A DNA stretch of 27,526 bases from Perkinsus olseni (taxonomy: Eukaryota > Perkinsozoa > Perkinsida): assembly GCA_013115125.1 (NCBI GenBank), contig JABANN010000464.1, forward strand, positions 1 through 27,526, given 5' to 3'. Below are positions 1 to 10,100 of this stretch, in pieces. Position 1 is the first letter of the stretch; each line of letters begins with the position of its first letter. The translations under genes and the position numbers were made by a program. The notes under the pieces were generated by a model, which did not search any database, was not told the origin of the DNA, and saw only the letters and a list, made by a program, of their open reading frames with translations.

Positions 1-73
1 ACAGTAGCAAACATCGTAGCGTTTGCTGCCACTGTACGACATCTAGTCTGATGATGAGAACGGTGGGAGGAGG

Positions 74-495
74 TGTTGGGAGCCGGAAGCACGCACCGAG
101 TTATTGTTGACAGTCGTTCGAGTCCCATCTGTGGATGACTCAGAGTTACGCCCATTTTCTGTAACCATGACTAATCAACACAATAACCAGTTCTTGTAAC
201 CAATGATCCTTACTGATAACCCCGAAGAACAATAGATACCTCAGAGGAATACACAGATAATAACCCAGCAAACACCACAGGAATAAGGCTTGCCAATAAG
301 TCTTATAACTTCGCCTACTTCTCAGTCTTATACAGACTTACACAGCGTTTAGGCTACGCAGCTAACACTTATAGAGACAGTTAAGATACTCAGAGACAAT
401 GACACAGATCAATATCAACGCAGATCAGTCCTCAGAATCGCCACAGAATGACGCGCTCGCCACTTAATAGTCAAACTGCGCAAAGTCTCCCAACA
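74..495. mobile_element. solo LTR, 422 bp, with 4-bp target duplication
   Basis: The insert begins TGTTGGGAG and ends CTCCCAACA, a perfect 9-bp terminal inverted repeat with the TG..CA ends of LTR elements. It is flanked by GAGG at 70-73 and 496-499. The other arm of the inverted duplication (4966-5401) lacks it and has a single GAGG, so it is an unoccupied site. There is no internal region or second LTR, so this is a solo LTR left after recombination. The 4-bp duplication fits Gypsy-like better than Copia-like elements, but the family cannot be fixed from this alone. It is younger than the arm duplication. Confidence 0.85.
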
Positions 496-531
496 GAGGG
501 ACCGGTTGTGGCAGGATTCAAGGCACATACC

Positions 532-1115
532 TGGCAGTGATCGACTACGGCTGATCGGCGAGAGTGAAATTCGGGAAGTAGAGGAATTTTTCGCTCCCGC
601 ACAACGTAGAAGACGTGGTTTGTGTGATAAGCCACTTGGAGCATCTTCCGCACAAACGAAGCTAGTGCAGATATTCAAACGCTACCAGGTATCAATGTAT
701 GACGTTGGTTGTCTGGTGCTCACCAGACTTTGGCTGATTTTCGCGCCCTTCCCAGCCCAATCCCTCGATGTGGAGGTAGGACTAGAGTTTGTCTCCAACG
801 ATATCCCGAGGTAAGTCCGCAGAGAGACTTGGGATTGTATTCGTTGATAGACACTCTCAGTCCTAATAGATGACCGCTGACTGAAGTGTGGTGAGTCACA
901 GCCTGTGGGTCTTTCCACAGCGACCACCGCCTTGTGGTTCGATCTGTCTGGCAGCTCACCGTGAGTTGCTCTCATGTTTACTGGCTGTTCTGAACAGTCT
1001 GTGACATATGGACCACACCAGTTCTGCTGTGGGCAACGCAATTCGCATTCCCCTAGCTACCTTGGCCAGTCAGCTACATCTATCCGTCCCATCCTCTACG
1101 TCACTGGGAATTTCA
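532..1115. mobile_element. 584-bp insertion of unknown class in left arm
   Basis: The undisturbed arm reads continuously (..cacatacc then cgtgaagg..), while the left arm has 584 extra bases at exactly that point. The insert starts TGGCAGTGATC and ends GGGAATTTCA. CAGTGA near the start and TCACTG near the end form a weak inverted pair. No target duplication is visible, so it fits no common class cleanly. A deletion in the other arm is the alternative, but no microhomology at the junction favours it. No convincing protein is encoded. Confidence 0.6.
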
Positions 1116-1542
1116 CGTGAAGGAAAAACCTTCGAAAACACGAATTCCGTGGACCATCGCTGCGGCTGTCCTGCAGTCTGCCGCCGAGGAGCAATGAGAC
1201 TACGAGGTCGCTAGTCTCATTGGTAGTTTTGCAATGATGGAGGTCAGCATAGCTTGGCAACCTGAAGAACCAGGACACAGAGATCCTTCTCGGATAATGG
1301 GTAACAGTCAAACAAGGCGATCACCTCACCCAGTGTCGTGGCTATGGTCGACTATTTTAACCCTGGTATCGGATGCATTGGTATTAGCACATCCCGACGG
1401 GGGGCAATTGACCTGCAGTCAGCCTGCTGTCGGGAGTAGTGGGGACACTCCCCGCAACAGCCGAGACACTCCCTCTGGTTGAAGACACAAAAATGAAACG
1501 ACGGAGAAGGTCACCTCTCAAGCCGGAGTAGTGGGTTTGGTG

Positions 1543-1743
1543 TTAGGCCATGCACGTGGGGTTAGTGCACAGCAGACATCCGGTACGGTAGATGCCAGTC
1601 CCGATGATTCGAGGGAAAACCACGTAAGATGAGGACTCGAAGGATGAGTCTTTAGAGAAGCAGAATCGGTACTCGCCACCCGAGAGGAACTTGGTTGTGA
1701 GGCTGCCGTTGTAGTCGCTTCTGAACGGCAAAAGACCGGCCAT
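1543..1743 (-). CDS. exon of a secreted-type gene leading into the left arm
   Basis: Minus-strand open stretch with protein-like composition, including GGEYRFCFSKDSSF and then YVVFPRIIG. I do not recognise the family. The Gly-Glu-Tyr-Arg-x-Cys pattern resembles other extracellular exons in this window. Read on the minus strand it runs towards the left arm of the inverted duplication, whose exons (the Cys-Tyr-Cys exon at about 60-1) would be downstream. It may therefore be an upstream exon of a gene that leaves the window to the left. Exon borders are not fixed. Inference only. Confidence 0.35.
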   Translation of the reverse strand: MAGLLPFRSDYNGSLTTKFLSGGEYRFCFSKDSSFESSSYVVFPRIIGTGIYRTGCLLCTNPTCMA

Positions 1744-2364
1744 GCTCGGTGGACCAGCAGGCGGATCAAACCTAGAGGCGGATGAAACGGTTTCATGATG
1801 AAACTTTCATTGAAACCACAGCTAGCAATGCACCGACTCGGTGCCACCGAGGGGTGTCGTCCCGCTCAGCCACGGTCCACTCGAATCGATCAAAGCTGGA
1901 CCTGTGGAGAGATCGCGATAGGGACACGGGACACAAGGAGAGACGCGGAGTCCGACCTGATACCGAACCTCCCGAGGATTGCAGTAGAGAGCAGTTGGCG
2001 CTCGTTAATAGACAGTTGGCTTCATAGTCTGCTGCGTCGGTACCTGACGATAAATCCACTCCTGTGAGGGAGGCCACCTTTCCTACGTTACCGATCATGG
2101 CTGCACAGAGGCCTCCATCTACGATTCGGAGCCGCGGCTCCTGCGTGAATTCCAAAGTATCCGAAGTTGTTCAGGTATGAGGGTGTGATTGGAGAACGGT
2201 ATTTCTGTCGGACTCCGTGATAGTAGCTGACCATCTTTAAACTCGTTCAATCCTTGTCTCGATCGAGTCCGTCGAAGGGATTCCTTGATTTTGTCGGATT
2301 GTGCGGTTTTCCTAACATTCCTCCCCAGAACGTCTCCCCCAAGAGCTGCAGGGCGCCGCGTTTT

Positions 2365-2376
2365 CTAGCGGGAATT
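2365..2376 (+). promoter_or_regulatory. conserved 12-mer upstream of small secreted gene A
   Basis: CTAGCGGGAATT lies 53 bases before the start codon of the gene at 2429. The same 12-mer lies 57 bases before the paralogous start at 19539. Sequence between them and the start codons is only partly conserved. It may be a shared promoter or 5' UTR element, or simply residual homology. Confidence 0.45.
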
Positions 2377-2428
2377 CCTTACCCATCATACGAGAGGCAG
2401 CAGCTCTCCAACCCTCATTGCAAAGATC

Positions 2429-2698
2429 ATGAACACCATCATCGTCGGAGTCTGCTTCATGTGTCTGAGCGTCACTGCCACGGGCGTCAGGGTCGAGGAG
2501 TCCGCCTCGGGTCGGTCGTAAGTGGAGACAGCAGCAGTTGCCTTACCGACACCTCCGTTGCGACTTCTCTGCAGCACTTTGGCTACTCAGCTCGGTATTC
2601 CGTCTGATAACGTCACGTTGGCCTCCGTACCTAGAGGTAAGATTCGGCTTCCTGAAGGATTAGTTGACATATGTTCGGTGAAATCAGGTGGCAACTAG
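2429..2698 (+). CDS. small secreted protein, truncated paralogue A
   Basis: Two exons, 2429-2517 and 2575-2698, separated by a 57-bp intron (gtaagt..ctgcag). They give 70 residues. The N-terminus (MNTIIVGVCFMCLSVTATG) is a plausible signal peptide. Exon 2 includes LATQLGIP and ends SGGN-stop. It is a clear paralogue of the gene at 19539, with the same intron position and phase (phase 2, within a Ser codon) and similar text such as TLAAQLGIP and DSGGNYG. The paralogue continues for another 37 residues with the Cys-rich tail, while this copy stops right after GGN. It is either a shortened gene or a decaying copy. It lies between the arms of the inverted duplication. Function unknown. Confidence 0.6.
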
Positions 2699-3082
2699 AT
2701 CGTTTCAAGATCCGAGCTACTTAGGTTTCACAAAGCCCTCCAATAAGCGATAGATACCTAGCGAGCATACCGGGCATGACCGATCGTCGCTGACGATCTA
2801 TCAAAATCACTGCGAAGTTACTATTAACGAACATGTCATTTGAACAAGAATGCCATAGCAACCACAGTCACCCGATACTAGGCACAGAAAAAGCCTTTTC
2901 GTGATGCACCCTTAGTGAGAGACTCTAAATCTTCCGCAAATCCGTAATTATAACGGAAAGAAATGATGAACGATGAGCTGAGAGATGAAATTCCGCTTAC
3001 CATAATACTTTTAACAAGTCTAACAATAGGTCGAACCTTGACGGCTCTACTACTTCTAACAACTTTAGCAATAGGTCGTAAC

Positions 3083-3907
3083 TCAATCGAAACCCTTCAG
3101 AAAGGTTTCTTTACCTCCCAGGTTAATGGACACCGCCGTCAGCCTGCCATCCACACGAACTGGATGTCCTCGGGGTTTCATGAAGTCGTCAGGCTTGGTA
3201 TCTATACTGCAACTGCGTCTCAACCACGTCTTCAGCCTTTGTACTTGGCGAATACTGTGTTGAGTGACCACGTACTCGACTTTACGGGAAACGGCGGAGA
3301 CGCGGAGCGTTGTATCAAAGCGGCGACCAGACGGACTGCACCTCAAAGCCATCCAGACCAAGAGCTGTTCAGATCCTGATTCAGAATATCTGCGAACGTC
3401 GTAGAGAATATCCAAGGTCCCAGAAGAGTAGCGATAGACATTTGGCAGAATAGGGGGATATGCGTCAAGCCTCGTTAAGGTCGCCTTACGTCCCTCCAAA
3501 GTAGTAGTCAGAGTGGAAGCCTTGGTCGAGGAGTCAGAGTGAAAGATGAAAGTCTCCAGGTCACCAGCAATAGGCTTGATCGGAGAGATAGAATCGGTCC
3601 CAGTGCACACAGACCTAATCTTGTTAAACCAGCACTCGATACCTGCACAGTCTCCACTGAAATCGACGGTGTACTCATCGCCAAGGGTGCCCACTCTTCT
3701 GAGTTTACGCGGCCCAAGCAGAACACTGGCCAGATTGAAGCAGTGGAACTGCAGTTCAATCGTCTTGTCCACGTCCATGCTGATAGTCAGAATATAATTT
3801 ACACCAAGGGTGCGATCTTGAAACTGATGTTGGAACCAGCCAACCGGTTGAGCATTCACCCGAAGGAGAAGGAGCATCGAAAGCAGCAACGTTGAGATGA
3901 TAGGCAT
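3083..3907 (-). CDS. secreted protein of unknown function, 274 aa
   Basis: Uninterrupted minus-strand frame of 274 residues. The start MPIISTLLLSMLLLLRVNA followed by Q is a textbook signal peptide with probable cleavage after Ala19. The mature part has few cysteines (for example FHCF, DCAGIECW, VCTGT, ALRCSP, RRSCS), consistent with disulfide-bonded secretion, and shows no membrane segment. No intron is needed, unlike most neighbours. I do not recognise the family. It sits in the single-copy spacer between the two arms of the inverted duplication. Just before the ATG (minus strand), ttcgtag offers an AG that could accept a spliced leader; that is inference. The large single frame with a perfect signal peptide makes a real gene likely. 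Confidence 0.75.
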   Translation of the reverse strand: MPIISTLLLSMLLLLRVNAQPVGWFQHQFQDRTLGVNYILTISMDVDKTIELQFHCFNLASVLLGPRKLRRVGTLGDEYTVDFSGDCAGIECWFNKIRSVCTGTDSISPIKPIAGDLETFIFHSDSSTKASTLTTTLEGRKATLTRLDAYPPILPNVYRYSSGTLDILYDVRRYSESGSEQLLVWMALRCSPSGRRFDTTLRVSAVSRKVEYVVTQHSIRQVQRLKTWLRRSCSIDTKPDDFMKPRGHPVRVDGRLTAVSINLGGKETFLKGFD

Positions 3908-4607
3908 GCTACGAAATCCCGTCTCAGGAGAAAGTGTGAAACCGAAAAGCTAAAGCAAGAAGTTGCATAGTGCCACACGTGACTAATGACCGCGTTTCGC
4001 AGGGAGATCCCTGTAGTTACTCAGACGAATACATTTATTCCTCGTCTTTGGCAAAGATTCTGTGCGAATGGGAACGATCATTAAGACTTTCGCATAACGA
4101 GATAGTTGTCAATAACAGCTTACAATGATGGGGTATGCGTGCTCATATGGATAGTCTCCAAGAGGCTGTCTCCCAGGGACGTCCGGTCCGTGAGAGGCCT
4201 CTCGTGTCAATCGGGAGGGAGGCGTGGAAGCCTTCCTCGAGAGGGAGGCCTTCTTGAGGAGGACATAGGACTAACGCTTGTCGAGTAAGAGGCACGGGTT
4301 CTGTCATGAACCAGCAGGCGGCGGTTCACGGCTGCTTGGGTTCGAAACCGGGATCCTGCGCGGCTGTCTCTGGCGCCAAGGCCCTTCCTCAAGACCGGGC
4401 GTTAGGCCGATATGATGTGGACGGTCCACAGTGGCCCAACGTGGTTAGTCGAATGTAACTCGAAGAATCCGGAGACACTTAATTATCGGCTGGCTTCTGC
4501 AGATTTTGAACGCGGGGCTTTGGAGGAACTCCCGTCCCGGCTTCACACGCGTCGGATCCAGCGGGTTAAACTCACCAGGGACAGCGAATATCAGCGGTGA
4601 CACGCGG

Positions 4608-5445
4608 ATGACACGTGTTGTGGGCGCAAATTACTTACTTCTCATGCTCCTATACTCCGTGGGCTCCCCAAGGGATAAAATAATCCGAGCGCGGGGGAGA
4701 GGACCCCGCACGTTTGTCCACATGGGCTATACCTCTGGGATCTGCTATTGCCCTGGATACCGAAGCTGTGCCGCTTACCAGGACTTCGTGGAGCAGGTCA
4801 GGCGTGCAGCGGTGACCCAAGTTGGGTGACCCAACGCTCTCTCTAAGTTGGTACACTTTTCTTCTGGACTATCAGTGTTTGTGCTGTCACCAGCACTGAG
4901 TGCAAGGACACCTTCACTGGGGTTGCTGGTGGTTTTCCCTTCACCACTGCAGTGAGCCATCTCATCCCCACAGTTCCCGATAGCAGGCTGACTGCAGGTC
5001 AATTGCCCCCCGTCGGGATGTGCTAATACCAATGCATCCGATACCAGGGTTAAGATAGTCGACCATAGCCACGACACTGGGTGAGGTGATCGCCTTGTTT
5101 GACTGTTACCGATTATCCGAAAAGGATCTCTGTGTCCTGGTTCTTCAGGTTGCCAAGCTATGCTGACCTCCATCATTCCAAAACTACCAATGAGACTAGC
5201 GACCTCGTAGTCTCTCATTGCTCCTCGGCGGCAGACTGCAGGACAGCCGCAGCGATTGTCCACGGAATTCGTGTTTTCGAAGGTTTTTCCTTCACGGGTA
5301 TGTGCCTTGAATCCTGCCACAACCGGTCCCTCCTCCCACCGTTCTCATCATCAGACTAGATGTCGTACAGTGGCAGCAAACGCTACGATGTTTGCTACTG
5401 TGATGGCCACTGTGCAGCTCCAGCCAACTGGCACAAGGTGACTAG
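4608..5445 (+). CDS. secreted Cys-motif gene entering the right arm (partial model)
   Basis: The start at 4608 gives MTRVVGANYLLLMLLYSVG, a probable signal peptide, followed in the same exon by GICYCPGYRSCAAYQDFVEQ and a GT donor at 4799. Later exon-like pieces include TECKDTFTGVAGGFPF (about 4890-4940), DCYRLSEKDLC (about 5100) and YDVCYCDGHCAAPANWHKV (5384-5440), which ends at a gtgact donor. The repeated C-Y-C..C pattern about 20 residues before a donor suggests modular extracellular repeats. Exons from about 4966 onward lie in the right duplication arm and recur inverted at the window start. Exact joins are not resolved. I do not recognise the family; the role is probably at the cell surface or outside the cell. 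Confidence 0.45.
4966..5401. repeat. right arm of inverted duplication (uninterrupted)
   Basis: About 436 bp, reverse-complementary to the left arm. It is continuous here, so it shows the state before the two left-arm insertions. The inner boundary lies near the tccccacag at about 4965-4973. The outer homology stops being testable at 5401 because the left copy meets the window edge. The intervening spacer is about 3.5 kb. Confidence 0.9.
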
Positions 5446-5665
5446 TCGCATTTGGAACGTTCGAAGACTGGGCATTTCTTCAAAGTTGGGGAGTTTGATC
5501 GAGAGTCCCTCCAACTTGTTCGAGAGGTGGGGTCCCTCCACCCTCGACTGATGCCTCGACCACCATGGTTTTGCGCCGTCTAAGAGGGCGATGAATTCTC
5601 TGGCATTCGAGTTCTGGGCATGGGGTCGTCAAGCGCGCTCTTTTTTACATTGGTTTCATGCTTCT

Positions 5666-7130
5666 TCAGTAGTACTTTAGTTCGAGGTGGGATGAGGCAT
5701 CTGACTTGAGCCAATCAACAAGGGCAACGACACGAGGACAGCGATCGTCAGCTGAGGCTCTTGTTCGACATTCAAGATCTAAATTGGGAATTCCCTTGAC
5801 CTTTCGTTGAACAAACCGGTCCTCTAACCCTGTCCCTGGAGCCAGCAGCAATCTGAATGTTGCAGCGTTAGCCGAAACACTCTGACCGCCCCTTATTGAC
5901 AAACATTGAACAATATGCAGCAAGAGCGGTGAAAAGTAAAACCTGAGCTCTGCCCCGACAGCTCTGAATACCATAGCGTCATCAACGAATAGAACTGAGA
6001 GGAAGAATACATGGCCAGAACGGTAGTTCCTCACAAGAATGACGCGCCAGTTGTTCATCTCATCGCGTGCGTAATGAAATCCTCTCAGAGGCCCCATCTG
6101 GCAATCTCGAAAGTCGCGCGGGTGAGACAATTGGGAGATACTTTCAAAGCGGAGGTCGTAACCATTCACGTCTGAATGTAAACGAGGGTACTGTGCACGT
6201 GCCGGTCTCGCGTGTGGCGTATACAGAAAACAGTGTTACAATTTGCATCACTTCTTGCCCAGACGCATCATGTAACTAGTGGCGCCGCGCATTTGAGGTT
6301 TTAGTGCTATGTGGGATCCAGTGAACAGACTAGGTATCAGCGGCTCTTGATGCTGATCGTGCTCTCTCCAGTTTGGCTCTAGGAAGGCCCAAGGCGCTCA
6401 GATGATGACCAGATAAGGCCTTGCCATTCACATAATCCATATAGCGGATGAGTCCGTCCGGCCTCGCTCTGATCGACTCCGGCATGTGTAGCTGCTGCTC
6501 TTTGGGGGAGCAAGCAGCGGTTTTGTGCTGGACGACACTGTTCTCTCGTTTGCTATCAAAGTTGTTGCTGTCGAATGTCTCTGCTATCGATTGTGGACCC
6601 GAGTAGGGCCGTCCACAACTTACGCCCAAGGTACGTAGCAGTCGGATGTTTATGCATCTCGGATATCACTCCGTAGTACTCAACATGTCCAGCTAATCAC
6701 GCCTGTAGGACAGTTGAAACGAGAGTCAAGAGCATGATGATTATTTCATGCACTGTGGCACACCCGGCGGCCGCCGATCCATCGTCTAGAGTTGTTCCCT
6801 CGCCGATCGCGACATCGAAGCCGAGGAAGATGAAGGTGGTGATCACGGAGGGGTCCTCATAGGTCTGACACTCTCCACCTGGAATCGCACGAGGTACTGC
6901 AACGAAGCACCCGAGTCATTTGCGCCACCGATGCTACTGCATCACAGACGCGGCCTACCCGACTTCCCGTCACAGAAGCTTAGCCTCCAGAAATTAACTT
7001 GAGGATTGGTGTTGGCCACCAGAATAGGGAAAGTGATCGCGTATCTGTGTGGTGTTAGCTACGAGAGCACTTACTGGCCCACCTCCCTGAGCCCATGGGC
7101 AAGTCTCGATCGATGCTCACTGCGAAGGCA
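5666..7130 (-). CDS. multi-exon extracellular/membrane-type gene, 3' block
   Basis: Several minus-strand exons have clear protein character. 6703-6896 encodes GECQTYEDPSVITTFIF and a hydrophobic VHEIIIMLLTLVSTVLQ. About 6330-6629 encodes AETFDSNNFDSKREN and LIRYMDYVNGKALSG. 5666 to about 6205 encodes a C-terminal part ending DWLKSDASSHLELKYY-stop. A further piece near 7035-6960 reads ITFPILVANTNPQVNFW. This resembles the NP..N..W pattern seen in the next block upstream (DNPSRAL..NTWLAKM), so both blocks may be one long gene. The exon ending at 6703 would need a GC donor (gcgtga) or another join. Family not recognised; the composition suggests a cell-surface protein. Confidence 0.5.
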
Positions 7131-7150
7131 TGGTCGTCTTGGGTTAGCTG

Positions 7151-10100
7151 CTAACCGTTGCTAACCGTTAGCACGACGTAGCTCCCATTGATGGGCACGA
7201 AGCCTTCAAGCTGAATCTGGCAAGGTGATCGGTGGAGACGGCCAGTAGGCGAATACCCACCTGTGTCGAGAGGGCCGAGTCTGTTGTGATGAGATGACGG
7301 AAGCCTTTGGGACAGGTGATGAGAACTCGACTTATCGCGAGATCCGCGGGCACCTGTTGTCGAATACAGAATAAAAACACCGGCAACCAGGGCATTCAGG
7401 AAAGCCTCGGATACCTGAGCCTGTATGCCGAGTGCTAGCGTCACTTAAACGATCCGCCCAGGCTTGGGTTTACCGGACCCAGCGTCGAAAGGACTCTCAT
7501 CTGCCACCACACAACGGACGTGAAACCCTCGGAAACTTCGCGCTGACCGGCCCACTTGCCGACGGCAAGTTGCCGTGGCCTCTGTTCCAGAAAGTTCCTC
7601 GTCACCTGCCTGGCCCAGTAGCAACACAGACTCGGGTAAACTGGCTACGCTATCAGCCGACAAAGCAACGGCTTCCGGACTGACGATCAAACCCCGTACC
7701 ACCGAGGCAGCAGGGATCTGAGGAAGTGCCAGCGTGAAGGCGGCCCTGAGCCGGAGCTCGCCCTGACCTGCACCGCAGCGTCCACGACTGCTCCTTGCCG
7801 CGATAGAAGATATAACTAGAACTCTTCCGCTGAAGATAGACTGTTCATGAGCAGCAGGCCGACGGCGAAGGAGTATGTGCCGGGTAACAGGGTCGTGTTG
7901 AGGTATATAACAGCGCTGTTCTGAAGATGAGGTCTGCCGAGAGGAGTAACCTTCAGATGAGCCTACCGAATCCTGAGCATATGACACGGCCATTGCCAGC
8001 GTTCGCTAGGCTGAGGCCGATGAAGGACACACATGTCGCTGATGCAGAGGGCGGCAGGTTGACTCGGATCTGACTCGGGGTACGAGGTTGGAGGTTGGGG
8101 GTCTTCTTACCATTCCTCCACCGCTGAGTCTTTGAGTGGTGGTGAACTCAACTCCCAAGGTGGTACTGGCCTGGGCCACCCTAGGATAGTGGAATCGGGC
8201 CAAGGACATGGGCGTGATGTTGAAGCCAGCGAAGTCCACACCCCAACCAACGACGTCCTCGTCGTCGGTATCGCTGCGGAAAGAGAGGGATCAGATACGC
8301 GAACCACTCAGTCTTGGACTGACCTGCGACGAGAGAGGCCTCGGACGAGCCAGTAGGGCGCTGGGTCGGACAAGGGCTCTGGGCTCGTCACCTTAGGGGG
8401 TCCAGGATAGCAGTGGCGCCGCTTTGTGAGACGCCTGCCTTCAATCGAGTGGTTATCCGATCTGCCATTCCGCAGCATGCAAAGTCCGCTCACACAAGCT
8501 TTGCTGTTGGCCTTACAGGCTCAGCGGCATCGGACTCTTCCAAAGGCGCGCAACTGCAGTAGAATCGGAGTCCTTCTGCCGCTCATCGACGCCAGAAAGA
8601 CCTGATAGCGTCCCCTCCACTTGGTATGAGTCTCGTCGTCACTGTCGGCACGCCCGTCGACGGGTCAATCTCCTCTGATTCCTCTTTGAGCGTCGTTACT
8701 GTGGCAATGAGGCAATCAGGGGATAAAAACAAATCCTTGAGTGAGCGTTGAGGTCTCCACTCTGATGATGTTTGCCCGGCTCACCCAGAGGAGCTGTCAA
8801 TAGCAACTCTCTGGCGGAAGACATCCTTAGATTGGCGACGCCAATTTGGCGTCCAAGGTGACCTGGGATCAGTGTTGGCTGGAGGCCAGGGTGAGGATTT
8901 TACCACAGCCTCGGCGGACGGAGCAGCTCTGGCATCCCTCACCCTCAAGTGGTAGTCGAAGGCCATAACGAAGGAGGTCATCTCTCCATCGTTGCTGTTG
9001 CTTGGGTCGACAGGATCTTGAGTACTGCCTGAGAGTCCGTGAAGATCTCCCAGGCCTCGTCACCCGCTGTCGACACAATCCAGCGGACTGCTTCCAGAAC
9101 TCCTAGGAGTTCGCAATCCGTGATAGTAGCGTAAGGGGAGAGCTTCCAGAAATTGGAGTAGACCTCTCCGCCCTCACGATAAACGACCATTGCAGCGCCA
9201 GTCTTGACGTCCTTGACCACCGAGCCATCCGTGAAAATGGCATTCTTGGTTCGGAGAGCCTCGAGTGCGTAGCTCTTGGCCTCCTCACGTTCCGTGATGG
9301 TAGTCGAAACCCAGGGGTGCCAAGGTTGAGTCACTCAACTTGCGTGGGCAAAGCCCTCCAGCGCTGCACTGTATCACCGCCATCGCGACCACCATGCAGA
9401 GTCAAAGGCGAGTGGAGAAGCATAGCCAGGCTAGGGCAGACTTACTCACCGGGGCTGGCAACAACATCACTGAGTATCCCCATCACACCAACATTCCTCA
9501 GCCTCATGTCGCCCCCGTCAGTGAATGGGAAGGGCGGGAACTCCATGGTCTGAGCCACCGTCGAGTGAGCCGTTCACTGCGCCTTATACCCTCACCTCGG
9601 TATTTCGATCTCGAATGCTCATCTTCGCCAGCCACGTGTTGGCTGCATCGGTGATGGACAGCGCCCTGGAGGGGTTGTCAACTCGCAACTTGAAATAAAT
9701 ATGGCTTGCCGCCGGAATGATTTTCCCCTTCATCGAGTCAAGGCACTTAACTTCATATCCGGTTCCAAGGTATAAGCACAGACATTATCCTCATACGTCC
9801 ACTGTGTGCCACCAACATCAGCCAGGGTTCCTCGACCCTGCGGACTCGACCCCAAGAACTGGACAGTTTCTGGTATTGGCTCTACCTGAGGACGGGACAC
9901 CAGTAGACTGGTGGTGGTGAGCGGAGTGCTCACTTCCAAACAGGTGTATCCCTCGGGCAGCTGTATGGTTATGGCCGGGTATGAGCTTAGCGCTTGGTAA
10001 GGTCTATGCAGACTCGCAATAAAGGACAACTGAGCGGCGGGGAGGGGAAGTATCCACCCGTACCCGGAAAATTCCCGGAGGTTGGCAGCCTCTTACTTGG

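Larger units (their letters stand above)
1..1447. repeat. left arm of inverted duplication (interrupted)
   Basis: After removal of two later insertions (74-495 and 532-1115), this stretch is the reverse complement of 4966-5401. By eye there are about 8 differences over the longest uninterrupted piece (1116-1447), so roughly 97% identity; bases 1-73 look identical. Homology runs to the first base of the window, so the outer boundary is not visible. The first 35 bases also fold on themselves (acagtagcaaac pairing with gtttgct..actgt). The arm carries gene sequence: read on the minus strand it contains the same Cys-Tyr-Cys exon as 5360-5440. This makes it a duplicated gene piece rather than a classical transposon end. 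Confidence 0.9.

Noticed and set aside
532-1115. 584-bp insert as a second solo LTR (TG..CA ends)
   Set aside because: There is no target duplication and no terminal inverted repeat directly at the ends.
4258-4350. Possible tRNA gene: gggttcgaaaccggga resembles a T-arm, with a hairpin ggttctgtcatgaacc upstream
   Set aside because: The T-stem has mismatches, the anticodon loop would be six bases and no acceptor stem pairs.
5666-6169. FVDDAM motif suggesting a reverse transcriptase active site
   Set aside because: Flanking residues do not match the fingers or palm motifs of any reverse transcriptase, and the piece fits as an exon of the surrounding minus-strand gene.
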